64,000 nucleotides of DNA from Escarpia spicata (lineage: Eukaryota; Annelida; Polychaeta; Sabellida; Siboglinidae), in the NCBI GenBank assembly GCA_963995525.1, contig OZ023206.1, forward strand, positions 67,293,823 through 67,357,822, in the 5' to 3' direction. Each line of letters starts with the position of its first letter. Within the stretch, counting starts at the first letter, position 1. Under the pieces are notes generated by a model. It saw only the letters and a list, made by a program, of their open reading frames with translations, was not told the origin of the DNA and did no database searches. Shown piece after piece: positions 43,466-56,873 of this stretch. A program made the position numbers and the translations under genes.

Positions 43466-44840
43466 TGTGCAGCCGGAGTCTCCCGTGGTTGGGCGAAGGC
43501 CTCAGCATGTCTTTTCCAAATCTGCCTGTCTTGCGCTATCCTCTGCCAGATTGTGCACTTCCAGTACTCGTTGAGTTCGTCTCTCCACCGTCTCGCCGGT
43601 CTTCCTCTAGATCGTTTCCCTTCGTAAGGTCTAATCTGCTCTGCCCAGGTCCACTTTTTTTTCTGATTTGTTCTATCACGTCTATGACCTTTGTCTTCTG
43701 CCTTACCCATATGTTTGTTTTTCTCTCCCGATATATGATGTTTAACATACTTCTTTCCATCTTTGTTTGTAGGGCTGCTAGCTTGTTCTTTGCCTGGATG
43801 GTGAGTGCCCATGTTTCCGCGCCGCATGTCATCGCTGGAAGTATACGTTTGAGTTGAAGACTTGTCTCTTCTAGCAGGTTCCACAGTTACCCTTGAAGGT
43901 GTCGCGGTGTTTGTCGAATGCTGTCCAACCGGCAGTGATCCTTCTTTGAATCACCTTGTCTTGGTTTTTGTCTCTGGTACTGTATCGCTGTCCCAGATAG
44001 ACGTTCTCTATATATACGTCATGTTGATATATATTGGTGTGTCATTTTCTAGCATCACTTTTGTCTTCGATATGAGACCTTGTTTTTCACTTTCATAAGC
44101 TAGCTCATGCAGCATGTTTTGTAGTTCTTGCGGTGTAGTAACGCTTATGAGTATGCCGTCGATATTCTCCGTCTATCATCAAGCCTCTGGTTTCCCAGGT
44201 CAGTCTTCGGAATATGCTTTCGAGCGTTGCCGTGGTTGGTTTTCGTCCAGTGTCTTCTTTAGTCTATTCGTTAGTATCTTTGTGAGTAATTTGTAGATGT
44301 TTGATAACAGACATATTGGTCTGTAGTTCTTTAAGTCTTTCTTATTTCCCTTCTTGAGGATTATCACCATCTTTGCGTTCTTCCAAGCGGTGGGTATTCG
44401 TCTTTCTGATAAGCCCTTAGTATACAGCTTAGCCAGTGTCTTCGAGATGATATCTTCTCCTGCTTTTAATGTTTCAATGTGTACACGGTCGTTGCCCGAT
44501 GTCTTCCCATTCTTCATATCTCTTGGCGCTGCTTCCACTTCCCATGGTGTTATCTCTGGTACCTCTTTCGGGTCGGTGTGAATTATGGTACTATGTTTAC
44601 TGTCATACAGCTCGGTATAGAATTCCTCTATTCATTCAATGATCACATCTTGGTCTTGTATTTCTCTACCCTGCTTGTCTAGAAGTGTAATCAGTCTGAC
44701 TCGGCCTAGTGCCTGCGTTCTTCTTGCTTTCTTCAGGCTCTTTGATGACATAATCGTTTCTCGTATGATCTTTCGTATGATGTAGTTTCTGATGTCCTCC
44801 TTCGCTTACTTTTTGATGGTCTTGCATATTTCAGCGTACT
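43431..44840 (-). mobile_element. 5'-truncated LINE with (GAT)n tail
   Basis: Minus strand: RDMKNGKTSGNDRVHIETLK, KKGNKKDLKNYRPICLLSN and TLDENQPRQ (RT fingers, 44538-44200), then after decayed sequence KKKWTWAEQIRPYEGKRSRG, RPARRWRDELNEYW and IWKRHAEAF (43680-43470). It ends in about 12 ATC units (43430-43466), a 3' simple-repeat tail. The RT palm is decayed. Confidence 0.88.
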
Positions 44841-44849
44841 GAAAAGAAA

Positions 44850-46560
44850 ATCTGATACGACATATTTGAACAAGTTTCATGTTGGTAAAAACATAGTAGT
44901 ATTAGAAAATAAAGAAATAGCTAAGCATTTTAACAATTTCTTTGCTGACATAAGTACCAAATTATCCAACCTCATAGAACCCTGCCCAGGAACAAAGCCA
45001 ACCGACTTTGTAAAACGTACTGTATCAAAATCAATGTGTATGTCCCCCGTTACTGAGCAAGAAGCACTCGACATTGTGTATGGGTGCAAAAGTAAAACTT
45101 CATACGGACACGATGAAATCAGCATGAAAAGAGTTAAGCATGTAATAAAGCAAATTGTACAACCGCTAACCCACATTTTTAACAGATCTTTGATCAGCGG
45201 ATTATTTCCAAATGATATGAAATTAGCAAAATGTATTCTTATATTTAAGTCGGGAGATCGTTTTCAATTGTCTAATTATATACCTATATCTCTCTTATCC
45301 CATTTTCGAAATTAGTTGAACAAATATTCAACAAAAGGCTAATGTCTTTCATTGAAACACAACGCATATTGACAGATGGGCAGTATGGCTTCAGAAGTAA
45401 TCATTCAACTTCACTAGCTTTAACAGAGTTTGTCGAAAACGTTACTTCCACAATGGATAACTGGCAAAACACAATTGGTGTCTTTATCGACCTAAAACAG
45501 CCTTTGACAGTGTTGACCACAACGTACTGCTAAGTAAATTGCATTGCTTCGGAATAAGGAGTCTGGCTCTGGACTGGATAAAAAGCTACTTAACCAATCG
45601 TAGGCGATATGTATGCTATAACAACAGTAACTCAGAACAAAAGGAAATCAAGTGTGGAGTCCCGCAAGGTTCACTCCATGGCCCATTATTATTTATTCTG
45701 TACATAAATGACATGTGTGAAGTCTAAAAATTGCTTGATATTATTCTGTTTGCTGATGATACAAACATTTTTTTATTCCGCTAGTAACACAGATGATGTA
45801 AGCACTGTTATTAACAACGAACTAAAAAACTAGACCTGTGGTTCCGAGCGAACAAATTATCGCTCAATTTGAACAAAACACAATAAAAAACAATCTAGAA
45901 CAGATGTGAATATAGTTTTGAATGGAACAAACATTGAGCAGGTATCTTATACAAAATTCCTTGGAGTAACCAATGATGAAAACTTAACATGGCGAGAACA
46001 CATAAACATTGTTGAATCAAAGGTATCAAAAAGCATAGCAGTTTTGTATAAAACTAGGCATGTTCTTGATTGTCAAGCGTTACACACATTATATAATTCA
46101 TTTGTTGAACCACATATTGCTGTGAGATCTGGGGAAATACTTATCAATATAGACTCAGAAAACTATCTCTGTTACAGAAAAAAGCTATACGGATTATTTA
46201 TAAGCTTAATTACCATGATCATACATCTGTATTTTCCATCTCCCAAACATGCTTAAAATTCATGATTTAGTTAAATACAAGACTACGATTATACTTTATA
46301 AAGGAAACAACCATTCTTTAAATGAACTAACAGCAGCTATACACAAGCATGATACCAGACAAAGCAAACTGTTCTATGTTAGAAAGACAAACACCACCCT
46401 CCGACTGCTGTTACTCACAGTCAAGGGTATAAAAACGTGGAACTATTTACCAAATAAATTGACTCAGCTTCCAAGTTTAACACAATTTAAAAAAACACTC
46501 ACGTTGTCATTGCTTTCTACATATTTGTGAATTGTTAATTGAAGATGTTTAGTTAAACCC
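44850..46560 (+). mobile_element. 5'-truncated CR1/jockey-like LINE
   Basis: Successive frames: ALDIVYGCKSKTSYGHDEIS, LTDGQYGFRSNHSTSLALTE, IKCGVPQGSLHGPLLFILYI (RT block 4), a decayed FADDT segment near 45755, YTKFLGVTNDENLTWREHIN, and IKTWNYLPNKLTQLPSLTQF at the C-terminus. At least four frameshifts or stops. Confidence 0.9.
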
Positions 46561-46639
46561 ATGTATTAATGACACAAGCACTATGGTACTAAGTTTATAT
46601 ATGAGTTGTGAATGTCGTTTTGTAATTTATTTAGGGGGT

Positions 46640-49600
46640 GTAGGGTAGAACCTGGAGGGATAGTCCCTTTGGTGATGGGCAGCCGCTCCACTTCTGTGGA
46701 GGCTCTAACCACTGGTTCCCACAGTCTATCTAGCTCATGTATGGCTCCTAGGAACTGCTAGTGTACGGCAGTGGCCACACCCCGGGCAATGGTCTCGGCT
46801 GACCAGCAAAACTACATGAATAAGGCTTGTAGGCTAATGCCTATTGAGTCGAGGGACGTCTGTCCTCAGTACACAAAGACTGTCTCGGAGGAGTGGGCGG
46901 CCAGCCGATTGGCTACACCCCCGGCTACAAATACGAAACAGCAAGAGCCTTTCACCAGGCTGCGAGGTACCAAGACGCATGTGGAAGGACCGGCGACCCG
47001 CTGTCCTCCTGCCAGCGGAAAGCAATGGGCAACTACCGCTGTATTAGCTCAAGAAACCTTGATGGAGAATACAGACAGTAGGAGAGTTCCTAGTGGTGAG
47101 TCCCCCAGGCTGGATAGGACGACACATACTGGGGAAGAGCTTGGAAATGTTGGAAGTAACGCCAGAGCTGATGACGGCAGTATGCCCGACTGTGCGGGAG
47201 GTAAAACCAGCAACAAAAAGCTAAAAGGGAAAATCCGTGTGGCAACATGGAACATCAGAAAAACGAGTCATGGAACACTACAAATGGTAACATCGGAAGC
47301 AGAAAGATATGGGGTAGATATATTAGGGATTGTGGAACACAGGTTGGCCGGACAAGGACACTTTCGCCCGGATTCAGGAGGAAAGTTTGTATATTCAGGA
47401 GCAACTAAGCCAGGGTTGAGTGGTGTTGCGTTCTATCTGTCAAAGAAAACTGAAAATGCATTATTAGGATACAATCCGGTCAATGACAGAATTATTACCA
47501 TACGAATACGAACAAAACCCACGAATATAACATGTATTCAAATTGATGCATCAACGATTACTGCAGACGACGATGTAATAGAAACGTTTTATGATACACT
47601 GCAACGAACAGGAGAGACATGGTAGAACTGATGGGCGATTTCAATGCAAAACATGGCAGTTGTCAAAACGAAGAAGAAAATGGAAATATCGGGAAATATG
47701 GACTAGGCGAGAGAAATGGGAGAGGAGATAGACTTGTTGAGTTTATCATAGAGAATGAACTGATGATCACCAATACTTTCTTCAAACAACATCAAAGAAG
47801 ACTGTACACTTGGACTACACCAGATGGTCGGAACAGAAATCAAATAGACTTTATACTGATACCAAAACGATGGAGGACGTCTGTGTTTAATGCAAAGACA
47901 TTACCGGGAGCCGATTGTGGCTCTGACCATGAATTGCTAAGCGCCAAGATTGCGATAAAATTAAGAAAGATAAAGAGAGGAAAAGAGACAGTGAGGTATG
48001 ACGTCAGTGATATCACAGAAGGATACCGAGTAGAGGTTATGAACCGTTTCGGAGTATTACAGACAGTGGCTGACGAGAAGGAACCAGAGGAGTTGGCAGT
48101 AGAAATCAGGAACATCATTATGGAATCAGCTGACAAACACTTCACTAAAAAGAGGAGGCAAAAACAACCATGGATAAGCAAAGACACACTGCAGATGATT
48201 GACGAAAGGAAAGAGTTAAAGAAGAACAAAGAAATGAGTGAGAATTATCATGAGAAATACAGAGAGAAGTGCAAGATGATTAAACGAATGTGTAAGGAAG
48301 ACAACAAGAAATATCTAGAGAAGAAATGCGAAAAGATAGAACTATGTATGAGAAGGAACGATAGACGCAGTATGTTCGAGGAAATCAAGTCTATGACACA
48401 GTCGTTCAAACCTAGACTTGGCGTTATTAAAGATGAAACGGGAATGACTCTGACAGAAAGCGAGGACATACTGTACTTGAAAGATGGAAGCAATATTGTG
48501 AAAGCATGTTTAAGAAAGAAGAAACAGAAAAGGTAGACATGGATGAAGGCAGAGAGAGGACAGAACCAGAAGATGAACGTGAGCCTTTGCGTTCAGAGGT
48601 GGAGTGGGCAATAAAAAGTCTAAAAGACGGAAAATCACCTGGCACTGATAACATCACTGCAGAGCTAATAAGAGCAAGTGGCGAAGCAGGCGTGGATATC
48701 TATCACACATTATGCAAGAAAATATGGACACGAGCCATCCTTATACCAATACCGAAAAAGGTGACATACAAGAATGCTCAAACCACAGGACTATATCCCT
48801 CATCAGCCATGCGAACAAAATTATGCTAAAAATCATAATGAAGAGAATCACAACACAATTAGAATGTGAAGTCAACAGAACACAAGCTGGTTTCCGGAAT
48901 GGAAGAGGAACAAGAGATCACATTTTCAACTTAAAGATGTTAATTCAGAAATGCAGATAATTCAACCATGACCTTAGGATCTGTTGCATAGATTATTCGA
49001 AAGCTTTTGATAATGTTAGTCATCAATAACTCTGGAAAACCTTGATACACATGGGATTTGACCAGAAAATTACATCACTTATCCAAAATTTATATGTTGA
49101 ACAGCAGTCTGCAGTGAGATTAGAGTGTGGTACCACAGATTGGTTCCCAGTCGGCAAGGGAGTGAGACAGGGATGCATTTTGTCCTCCCACCTATTCAGT
49201 CTATACACAGAGAATATCATGAGAGATGTCGAGACTGACACGAGAAGCAAGTTTTTTAATGGACAGAAAGTGAATGGACAGGAGCTATATGAATTGAGTT
49301 ATGCCGATGACACAGCATTAATATCCGATACAAAAGAAGGATTGACTAAACTGATAACTACTATTAAAGAGCACAGCGAGATGAAAGGATTGAAACTAAA
49401 CGTAAAGAAGACTAAGATTATGGATGTGAAGGGATGTCGAAAACCATCAGAAGTCACAGTAGATGGCGAGGAAATAGAACGAGTGTACATTTTTGAATAT
49501 CTGGTGTCACTGATAGAAGCGGATGGAGATGGGACGAAAGAGATCAAGCGGAGGTTGGCAATGGCGAGTAAAAAGTTGATGGAGATGAAGAAGCTGTGGA

Positions 49601-50142
49601 AAGCAACGAACAAAGATAGTCTGCACATTTCCAACGGCTACGTATGGATGCGAAACCTGGACTCTTAATAAGAACATTACTAAACGTATAAATGCATTTG
49701 AAAACAAGTGTTATAGAAAGATATTACGAGTTTCGTGGACTGAACGTAAAACTAACGAATCCATCGCATACTTTATTGAACTTTGTAAAGAAACAGAAAC
49801 TAAAAGTTATTTCGGCCATGTGAAACGGCATCAGTCTCTAGAGAGACTAATAATGGAAGGAAAGGTGGAAGGCAACAGAAGCAGAGGAAGACCTAGGAGA
49901 CAATGGGAGAAGGACATAGAGGAATGGATGGGAGCCGACATCTGGCGAGTGGGGAGACTGGCAAACGAAAGAGCTGTCTATAGACAATCCATCAAGGCTG
50001 CAACGTCCGGAAATGGATAAGCAAACCCAACGAGAATTTATTTATAATTCGTGTTGTATTTATTTAGTTTGTTTAGTTTGAGAAGGGCATAGCAACATAT
50101 AAGTATATGACATCAGCTATGTCCTTTCAGCATCAGCATCAG

Positions 50143-50179
<37 letters not shown>

Positions 50180-50222
50180 TGTGCATGTATTATGTTGTTG
50201 TTGTTGTTGTTGTTGTTGAATA
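46640..50222 (+). mobile_element. RTE-clade (BovB-like) LINE, nearly full length, inactive
   Basis: A 5' leader (46640-46770) with CCTTTGGTGATGGGCAGCCG is followed by an ORF from 46771 with a linker and the endonuclease start IRVATWNIRK (47235). After a frameshift near 47620: GDFNAKHG, RRLYTWTTPDGRNRNQIDFI, LPGADCGSDHELL. RT follows in pieces: LKDGKSPGTDNITAELIRAS, NRTQAGFRNGRGTRDHIFNL, GKGVRQGCILS, LSYADDTALISDT (YADD intact near 49300). The C-terminus has YFGHVKRH and RGRPRRQWEKDIEEWMG, with a stop at 50018-50020. The tail is CAG-rich then (TTG)n and AATAAA. Order and motifs match BovB-type RTEs. At least five frameshifts. Confidence 0.92.
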
Positions 50223-51798
50223 AACTTTCATTCATGCATTCATTCATCCATTCAAGCATTCAGTATCACTCGTACTTTATTCATCTATCATAAATGCGGA
50301 AGGTAAACAGTAATCAATTCCAAAATGTGTCTTGCAAGTGTAGTTTCTCTTCTCCCACGTTTCCAATCCTCTTTCTATGTTAGAACAAGTACGTGCTTTC
50401 CTCCGAGTCCCTTGCAGGATTGGAAACACGCCATGTCCAGTCAGCAACTAGCCTCCTCGAACAACCGACGGCAAATTAATCGAGGCAAAAACGTTATTAC
50501 AGCGTCAGTCATTAACACGAGTCGTGGTGAGTCAGGGTATCGTGTGTCAACAATAATCAGTTATTGACGTTGTGTGACGTATGCATCAGTTTCGTGTGTC
50601 TCAATGTGTCGTGTAGCAATCATCAGCCCATGACACGAGGTGTTGTGTGTCACCAATCATTGACACATGTTGCCATGTGTCACAATCATCACTTTTCGCG
50701 GCGACGTTCAATATTTTTTATGCTCACCGGAAATCTCGATTTGCACCCACCCCCGCAGAGGCTCGCCAAAACCCCACCTTCAGGCTCTCCGAAAACCTTG
50801 ATTTGCAACCCGCGAGGCTCGCCAAAACCCGTATTCAGGCTCTCCAAAAACCTCGATTTGCAACCCTCCAGGCTCTCCAAAACCCACCTTCAGGCTCTCA
50901 GAAAAGCTCGATTTGCACCATCCCTTGAGGCTCGCTCAGTCCCCATGCCCTCGTTTCCGGCGCCTATGCCGTATAAAGTTTCGTCTTCTCGGGTTCTAGA
51001 GTTTCGTCACCATTCACTCCGCTACGGCGTCCCATGTTTGTGTAGCGGCATTTTTTCGTTGACACAGTATTATCCTCCAGAGGGCGACTCGTTGCGCTGT
51101 CGCTCAGTCCACAAATCGGAATGTTAAGAATATATTATCCAGGCGCCGTTAGGTGGCAGCACAACGACTCTTCACCGGCCTAGAGTCCTAGACAAAGCAC
51201 GACTTGCAGATGTTCTCCGGTAGGTGACATTAGTAACATTACCCCAAACCCGGGTAGAGATAACGATTGGCTCTCAGTCTAAGGCAAAACATCAAATAAA
51301 AGTAAACTCGTATCAGTTAATACGAGGCTTTAAAAATATCACATATTTAATATAGTGGATATAGTGATAGATGATATGCACATAGATAAGTAAACCACAA
51401 TAAATAAGTAAATAAGTAACAGGTAAACAAGTAAACCACAGGAGGAGAATGTCTATCATACAAATAGTACTGTAAACAATCAGGCTAATACATGGGGTCA
51501 GAGTAAATACATTATAAAATAGTAAACATTATAAAAATGGTCAGCATACTATCACAGATTGTAATTATTCAATTAAACACATATATATTGCAATAGATTA
51601 TTATGAAGTCATAGTCATGCCTAAAATTGGTAAGAAACAAATCACACGAAAAGGTAAACCGAAATTAAAAAGTGTTCATTGTTAGTGTTTCTACAATAAC
51701 ACCCGCTCAGTTATTAGGTGGCGTATCGAACACTTATTTTTTGGTTTTAATTCGTATCGGCTATGTCTTGCTAGCAGTGGTCCCAAACAGAAACGACA
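50223..51798. other. No gene recognised; short minisatellite
   Basis: A degenerate repeat of 50-60 bp at 50730-50930 (CTCGATTTGCAACCC, AGGCTC(G/T)CCAAAACCC), about 3.5 copies. A few CATTCA and TTG repeats at the start. No coding evidence. Confidence 0.5.
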
Positions 51799-51986
51799 CG
51801 CTTAGTAAATGGAATATAAATACCTAGCAAGAAATAATTCAACTAAACGACGTGTACATAATTGATGTCAAGCTCAACGGTCGAGTTGAGAACCAATATA
51901 TATATATACATACTTGACATCAATTATGTACACGTCGTTTAGTTGAATTATTTCTTGCTAGGTATTTATATTCCGTTTACTAAGCG
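51799..51986. repeat. Hairpin (fold-back) element, 74-bp arms
   Basis: The arms 51799-51872 and 51913-51986 are inverse complements with one mismatch, separated by 40 bp that itself holds a 6-bp stem (CTCAAC/GTTGAG). Possibly a fold-back MITE. Confidence 0.92.
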
Positions 51987-52491
51987 ATGCGTAGCAACCA
52001 AAATACATCGAAACGCAAGTGATATGTGCGCCTAGCGGATATGAATTTTTGGCCTTCAGGATGAAAAGCTTTTTTGTGTAACAACGTAGCGAGCACCTAG
52101 CGGATAAGCTAGGTGGTAAAAACAACCTGTTTCCCCTCTAATGCTGCACACCCCTTTAATTAGCCCCAGCGCTTAATTAAGCTGGCCCAGAATGCTAATT
52201 AAACCGCGTCACCTGAGCGGCACGCGATTGGCCAGCAGCGCGTGCGCGGGAAAATGTTTGCAGTAGGAACAGAGAATCGTGGTTCTCGTTCAGTTCGATT
52301 CGCATTGCCGTACAGAACACTTCGCCTTCAGTTATCACCAACATTTTTATTCCCTCCCACCCTCCCAGTGTGTCTTTGGTGTACATGTATTGTTTTTCAT
52401 ATAATGTCTGCAATTTAGCATGGTCAGTATCAGATCACTAAGGGGGTTTGAGCCCCCCACTTTTGTATATAGCAAATTGCGGTAAATAATC
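51987..52491. other. No gene recognised
   Basis: Contains CTAGCGGAT repeated twice and a TTAATTA-rich patch. No coding signal. Confidence 0.45.
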
Positions 52492-52822
52492 TAGCTAGTA
52501 ATATAGAAGATGTGCAGTCTGCACACAGGTATCTTTTCCCTTGAATTATATATTGTAAATATGTGACAGTTCGTGTGCTGTAAATATGTCTAACAGCATT
52601 CAAGGGTTTTTTCAGTCACTATCTAGCTAGAATTGAAAATTATTATATATATATGTACAAATTGTAGTACATAGCATATGCGGTACATAGATCAGTAATC
52701 TTTATGTACCTGTCTGTGCACAGGATGCGAAATACACTGTATAGATTGTCTGTGCACAGTGGCAAACCCTGTGAATTAATAAATTTGGATTGCCCATTAC
52801 CAACCTACGCAATAGTTGGTGT
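52492..52822. mobile_element. Dispersed 330-bp element, inverse copy of 22092-22421
   Basis: Shares GTGCAGTCTGCACAC, AGGTATCTTTTCCCTTG, GCTGT, ATTCAAGGGTTTTTT and the right end GATTGCCCA(T)TACCAACCTA with the 22.1-22.4 kb sequence in opposite orientation. A mobile family; no coding capacity seen. Confidence 0.75.
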
Positions 52823-53099
52823 AACATACGCAGTGTGTCGAGAGAGAAGATGCTGACACATCCAGTGCTGTATACTGCTCAAGTGGGTCGCAATCTAGAT
52901 ATTCCATGTTCAAATCCTATTGCTACCATATCGAACCTTTAATAGAAATAAATAATAAGATAACTTCTACTGCGCCTAAATCCTTGGAAACCAAGCTCGG
53001 AGGCGCATCAAAACAAAAGGATTGGTCAATCTCAAAATCCATAAGTAGTATTCCAGTTGTCAACAGATGGGTCAAGGCGCTAGGGAGCTACGGTGGATA

Positions 53100-53440
53100 A
53101 GCAAGGTTGTAAAGATAAGTGTTTAAATGATGACGGAATTTTTTTTTATTTTCGACTGATCTAACACTAAGAGGGAGCATATTCCAAAGAGTTGGTGCAG
53201 CAACAGAAAAAGCCCTAGTTCCAATGTTAGTGTTGACTCTAGGAACAACAAGTAGGTCAGAACTAGATGATCGAAGCTGGATAGGTTTTCTCACAGGTGT
53301 AAGTAATGAATGCAAATAAGATGGTTGCTCACTGGACCTGTGTATAGACAGTGGTGTGTATTTTTGTAGGAATAGTTTTCGCGCACTAATTGCAGCGTGG
53401 CTGAATGCTTTCAATAGAAGTATCGATGGTGTTCGATTGA
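53100..53440 (-). mobile_element. LINE 3' fragment (L2/CR1-like)
   Basis: The minus frame reads [40 protein letters not shown] and FRHHLNTYLYNLAYP, the typical C-terminus of L2-like LINEs (F-A-APTLWN-LP). An AGCGCTTTGG...ATACCGCGCTATAC tail motif in plus orientation adjoins it at 53465-53512. Confidence 0.88.
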
Positions 53441-53519
53441 AGAGGTCTGCTAGGGAATAAAGTGTTAGCGCTTTGGACAATCCCAAGCACTGGATACCGC
53501 GCTATACAATTTGTTTTTC

Positions 53520-56500
53520 TTCTGCTAACTGGTAAATGCGGTTACAAACCTGTATCGTTTCGTCATAATGAAACACGTGTTAGAGAACATGTCAATCTTG
53601 CTACAATATGGTGTGCACAAAGTAACGATTTTGATTTATTAAAAACTATAAATTTTTATGTGTGTGTTATCATAGACCTGCGCTGATATTTTCGTGAACC
53701 CACCCAATGACAATGTGTTTTATAGGTCGCCACAGTAGATCTTGTCTGGCGTTTGTTGCCCCAAACAAACCAGATTCTGACTTTGTAACAGTGTATTCTA
53801 TCATCAATGACACGTGCACAGGCGGCCAAATAGCCAGTAGAATAATCAGACGGCGCAACAGAACTCGTCGCGAAATTTGCGAAAATGGTCTTTCACCTTT
53901 CTTTCATAATTTCCTTTATCCAGGTGTGGGGCAATGCAAAAGGTGGTAGCGTCAAAAGGTTCTGACATAATATTTACCTACGACGCGGAACTGAAACGAT
54001 AATAGTGATAATGATGACGACCAGCAGAATGTGGTGTTTTGAAACAAATCGAGTACTCTACCAATTTCTCAAACACAGAAACATTTATGTTATGGAACTA
54101 TCGCAACAATTTAGTTTACGATGTCCATTCTTGTACAATCACTCGCCACAGAAACGGCTTAAAAGAGTCGTGGACAGTTACATTTATAATTCACAATCTT
54201 CGTACAAATGTTTATCATACGTAAGTTATGGTAGGAAGTACAATGCTTATATTGCACTGTTGTTAGCAGATCCGTGAATTTTCCGAGTTATGAATTAATC
54301 GTGAAACGCGTATCAATGTCATATCATCGCTCGGTACAGATTCTTCACTACGCCGAGCCCATGCTAGCAGCAGACTGAACTGTGATCGGGTTTACAAAGA
54401 ACAAGGTGTTGGACGGAACTAAGATATGGAGAACGCATTGTCTTTTTCTTGGAATAATATGAAACTGGTAAAGGACAAACAGTTTCCTACAAGTTTAAAA
54501 ACATCAACAGACACGTCCCATGGTTACGCAGCTAATTACTAAGATCAAGCGAGAATTATGACAAATGTATTTGTAATTGCGTTGAAGAACTTGTTACCGA
54601 TCATTTGATGAAGTAAGTAACAACGTGCCAACAATGTGAATAATTATTATTATTTCAATTTCACACAGACACACGCGCACGCACACGCGCACGCACGCAC
54701 ACACACAGTTAGTTGAGTGCATGCCCCATCTCTGGAAACAATTATCCGCTTGTCCCATGGGCGTTCGTACAAGTAATTACTGCCGACTGTAGACCAGGCA
54801 CGCGCAAGCAAATGGACCGGATCGAGATAGAGCGAGTGAAATCGGCTACGGACAATTGCCATACCAATTGCCACTAGCAGATTTGTTCTTTCACCTCGGG
54901 GCATTTACTGCAAATTGTGTGTTTCTCATCACCAATATTCAAACGGATCCATTAGACAGTGCGACTAAGGGAGATCAGATAAAAGTCTTTAATCTATTGA
55001 ATGAATATGCATATATTGATAAAATAGCTAAGAAAGATAGCTAAACTTGACGTTACGAAGCAACGTTAGTGAAGGAACAACGTGGATTAGATACAGGTGT
55101 ATAAGAAAGCATTATTTTTCACAATGAACTGCACACGAATGGAAATTTATGTGGATTTGAGATTCAATGTGCCATTTGGAAATGTTGGTTCGAAAGTAAA
55201 CAACCGTAGTATTCTTTATGTTTTTTCGCAGTTACAAATACCAATGCTACAGTCAGTGCACTGTGTACGTTGTTCAAAATGGCGTTTGAACATTAAAGCG
55301 ACCTTATCTGTTCTGTTTGATACCATGGACAAGTGGTCCGCTGATTCAGTTGTGCATCGTCCCACTAAGGGTTTGGAGAGTAGGAACCAGCGAACGCCAA
55401 AGGTACATGACAACACAAAACTGTCACCGAAATAACTCTTGTTTACAATCCGAAAGTTTTCTTTTGCAAACTGAACGTTTCGGATTCGCAACATTCGCAT
55501 TGCGAGCGATGCCTCTAGGTTATTAAACGCATTTTGGCGAACATCATAACTTGTTCATGTTTATTCTAATAGTTAGAATATTATATATAAAAGGTCGCTA
55601 TAATAACATGCAATGTCAACTTGTTAAAGATCCTCCTCTGAACCGTGTGAAATAGGACCATTGTGACATTAAATTAGTTGTCACGTTCTTATTGTCACGC
55701 ACGTCTGATACGGCACAGCGCAGTTGCGTTAATCTCTTCATGTTGTGTTCAAGATTCTCTGATTAGAGTCAAACTTAAAAGAATAAAAATAAGTATTGAG
55801 TCTGGCTTAAAGTAAACTTATCATACAAATTATAGAAAATAACTACTGTATATAGATATTAAGGCGATACATATCTATATATCAGGGACTTTTAGCTGTA
55901 TTTGTTCAATGCCGAACAAACAAACAAAACGAGGTGGAAAGGTATGTTATTATACAGCAGCCAGTCTTCATAATAATTATAGTATTCAATCTAGTTGTTT
56001 TTGTTTCCAGTCCTTATCACCATGGCACTCAAAACACTGTATACGCCCCACCCACATGTGCACGCGCACACGCGCACACGCGCACACACGCTCACACGTA
56101 CACACGCACGTACGCACACTGGTACATGCCCACAGCACAGAAATTCTACCAAGTGTCGAAAGGAGAAGACGAGAAACGTGAAATCTAGTCAGGCCTTCGT
56201 TCGTTGGGTGATGTCGAGTTCATAGCGTCAATTCACGCTGGCCTCCACACGTGCTTAGAGCAAATAGGCGTGACCTCAATAAATGTTTAATTTTCCACTA
56301 GTTGAATGTAATAACGTTCTCTTTGATTTTCGTTAGTGCTTTCCTCGAGTCAACTGGCGTCGTGCTTTGAAGGTGTCGTTAACGATTTCACGAACACGAC
56401 TATACTGCGAGGCGCCGTTCTCTCCTTTACCACACATCTCGCTTCAGATTAGTGTCAAATGGCACGGGACGTGACAGTTTTCAAGAGGTCGTCATCTAGT

Positions 56501-56700
56501 CCTGCGTTCACACTTACACTTTAAAACGGTTTAGTTAAACCGTTTTAACAAATCCAGTCAGAAAACATACGTGTGAACGCGATTTAGCGCTAAAACGTGT
56601 TAGCTAAAAACGGTTTAACTAGTCCGCTTCAGTAGGTCGACCACGTGTTCTTGCTCCAAAGACGTCGAAGCTGAGAAGATATATTTGAAGTTGCATTTGG
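53520..56700. other. No gene recognised; scattered microsatellites
   Basis: CACG-type microsatellites lie at 54660-54710 and 56055-56120. A 60-bp segment (54543-54602) recurs at 59704-59763. Short reading frames show no family resemblance. Confidence 0.5.
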
Positions 56701-56705
56701 AGAAT

Positions 56706-56787
56706 GTATGTGTGTGTGTGTGTGTGTGTGCGTGTGCGTGTGCGTGTGCGTGTGCGTGTGCGTGTGCGTGTGCGTGTGCGTGTGCGT

Positions 56788-56873
<86 letters not shown>

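Noticed and set aside
43431..43466. ATC run as an independent His/Ser-repeat coding segment
   Set aside because: It is the 3' simple-repeat tail of the adjacent minus-strand LINE.
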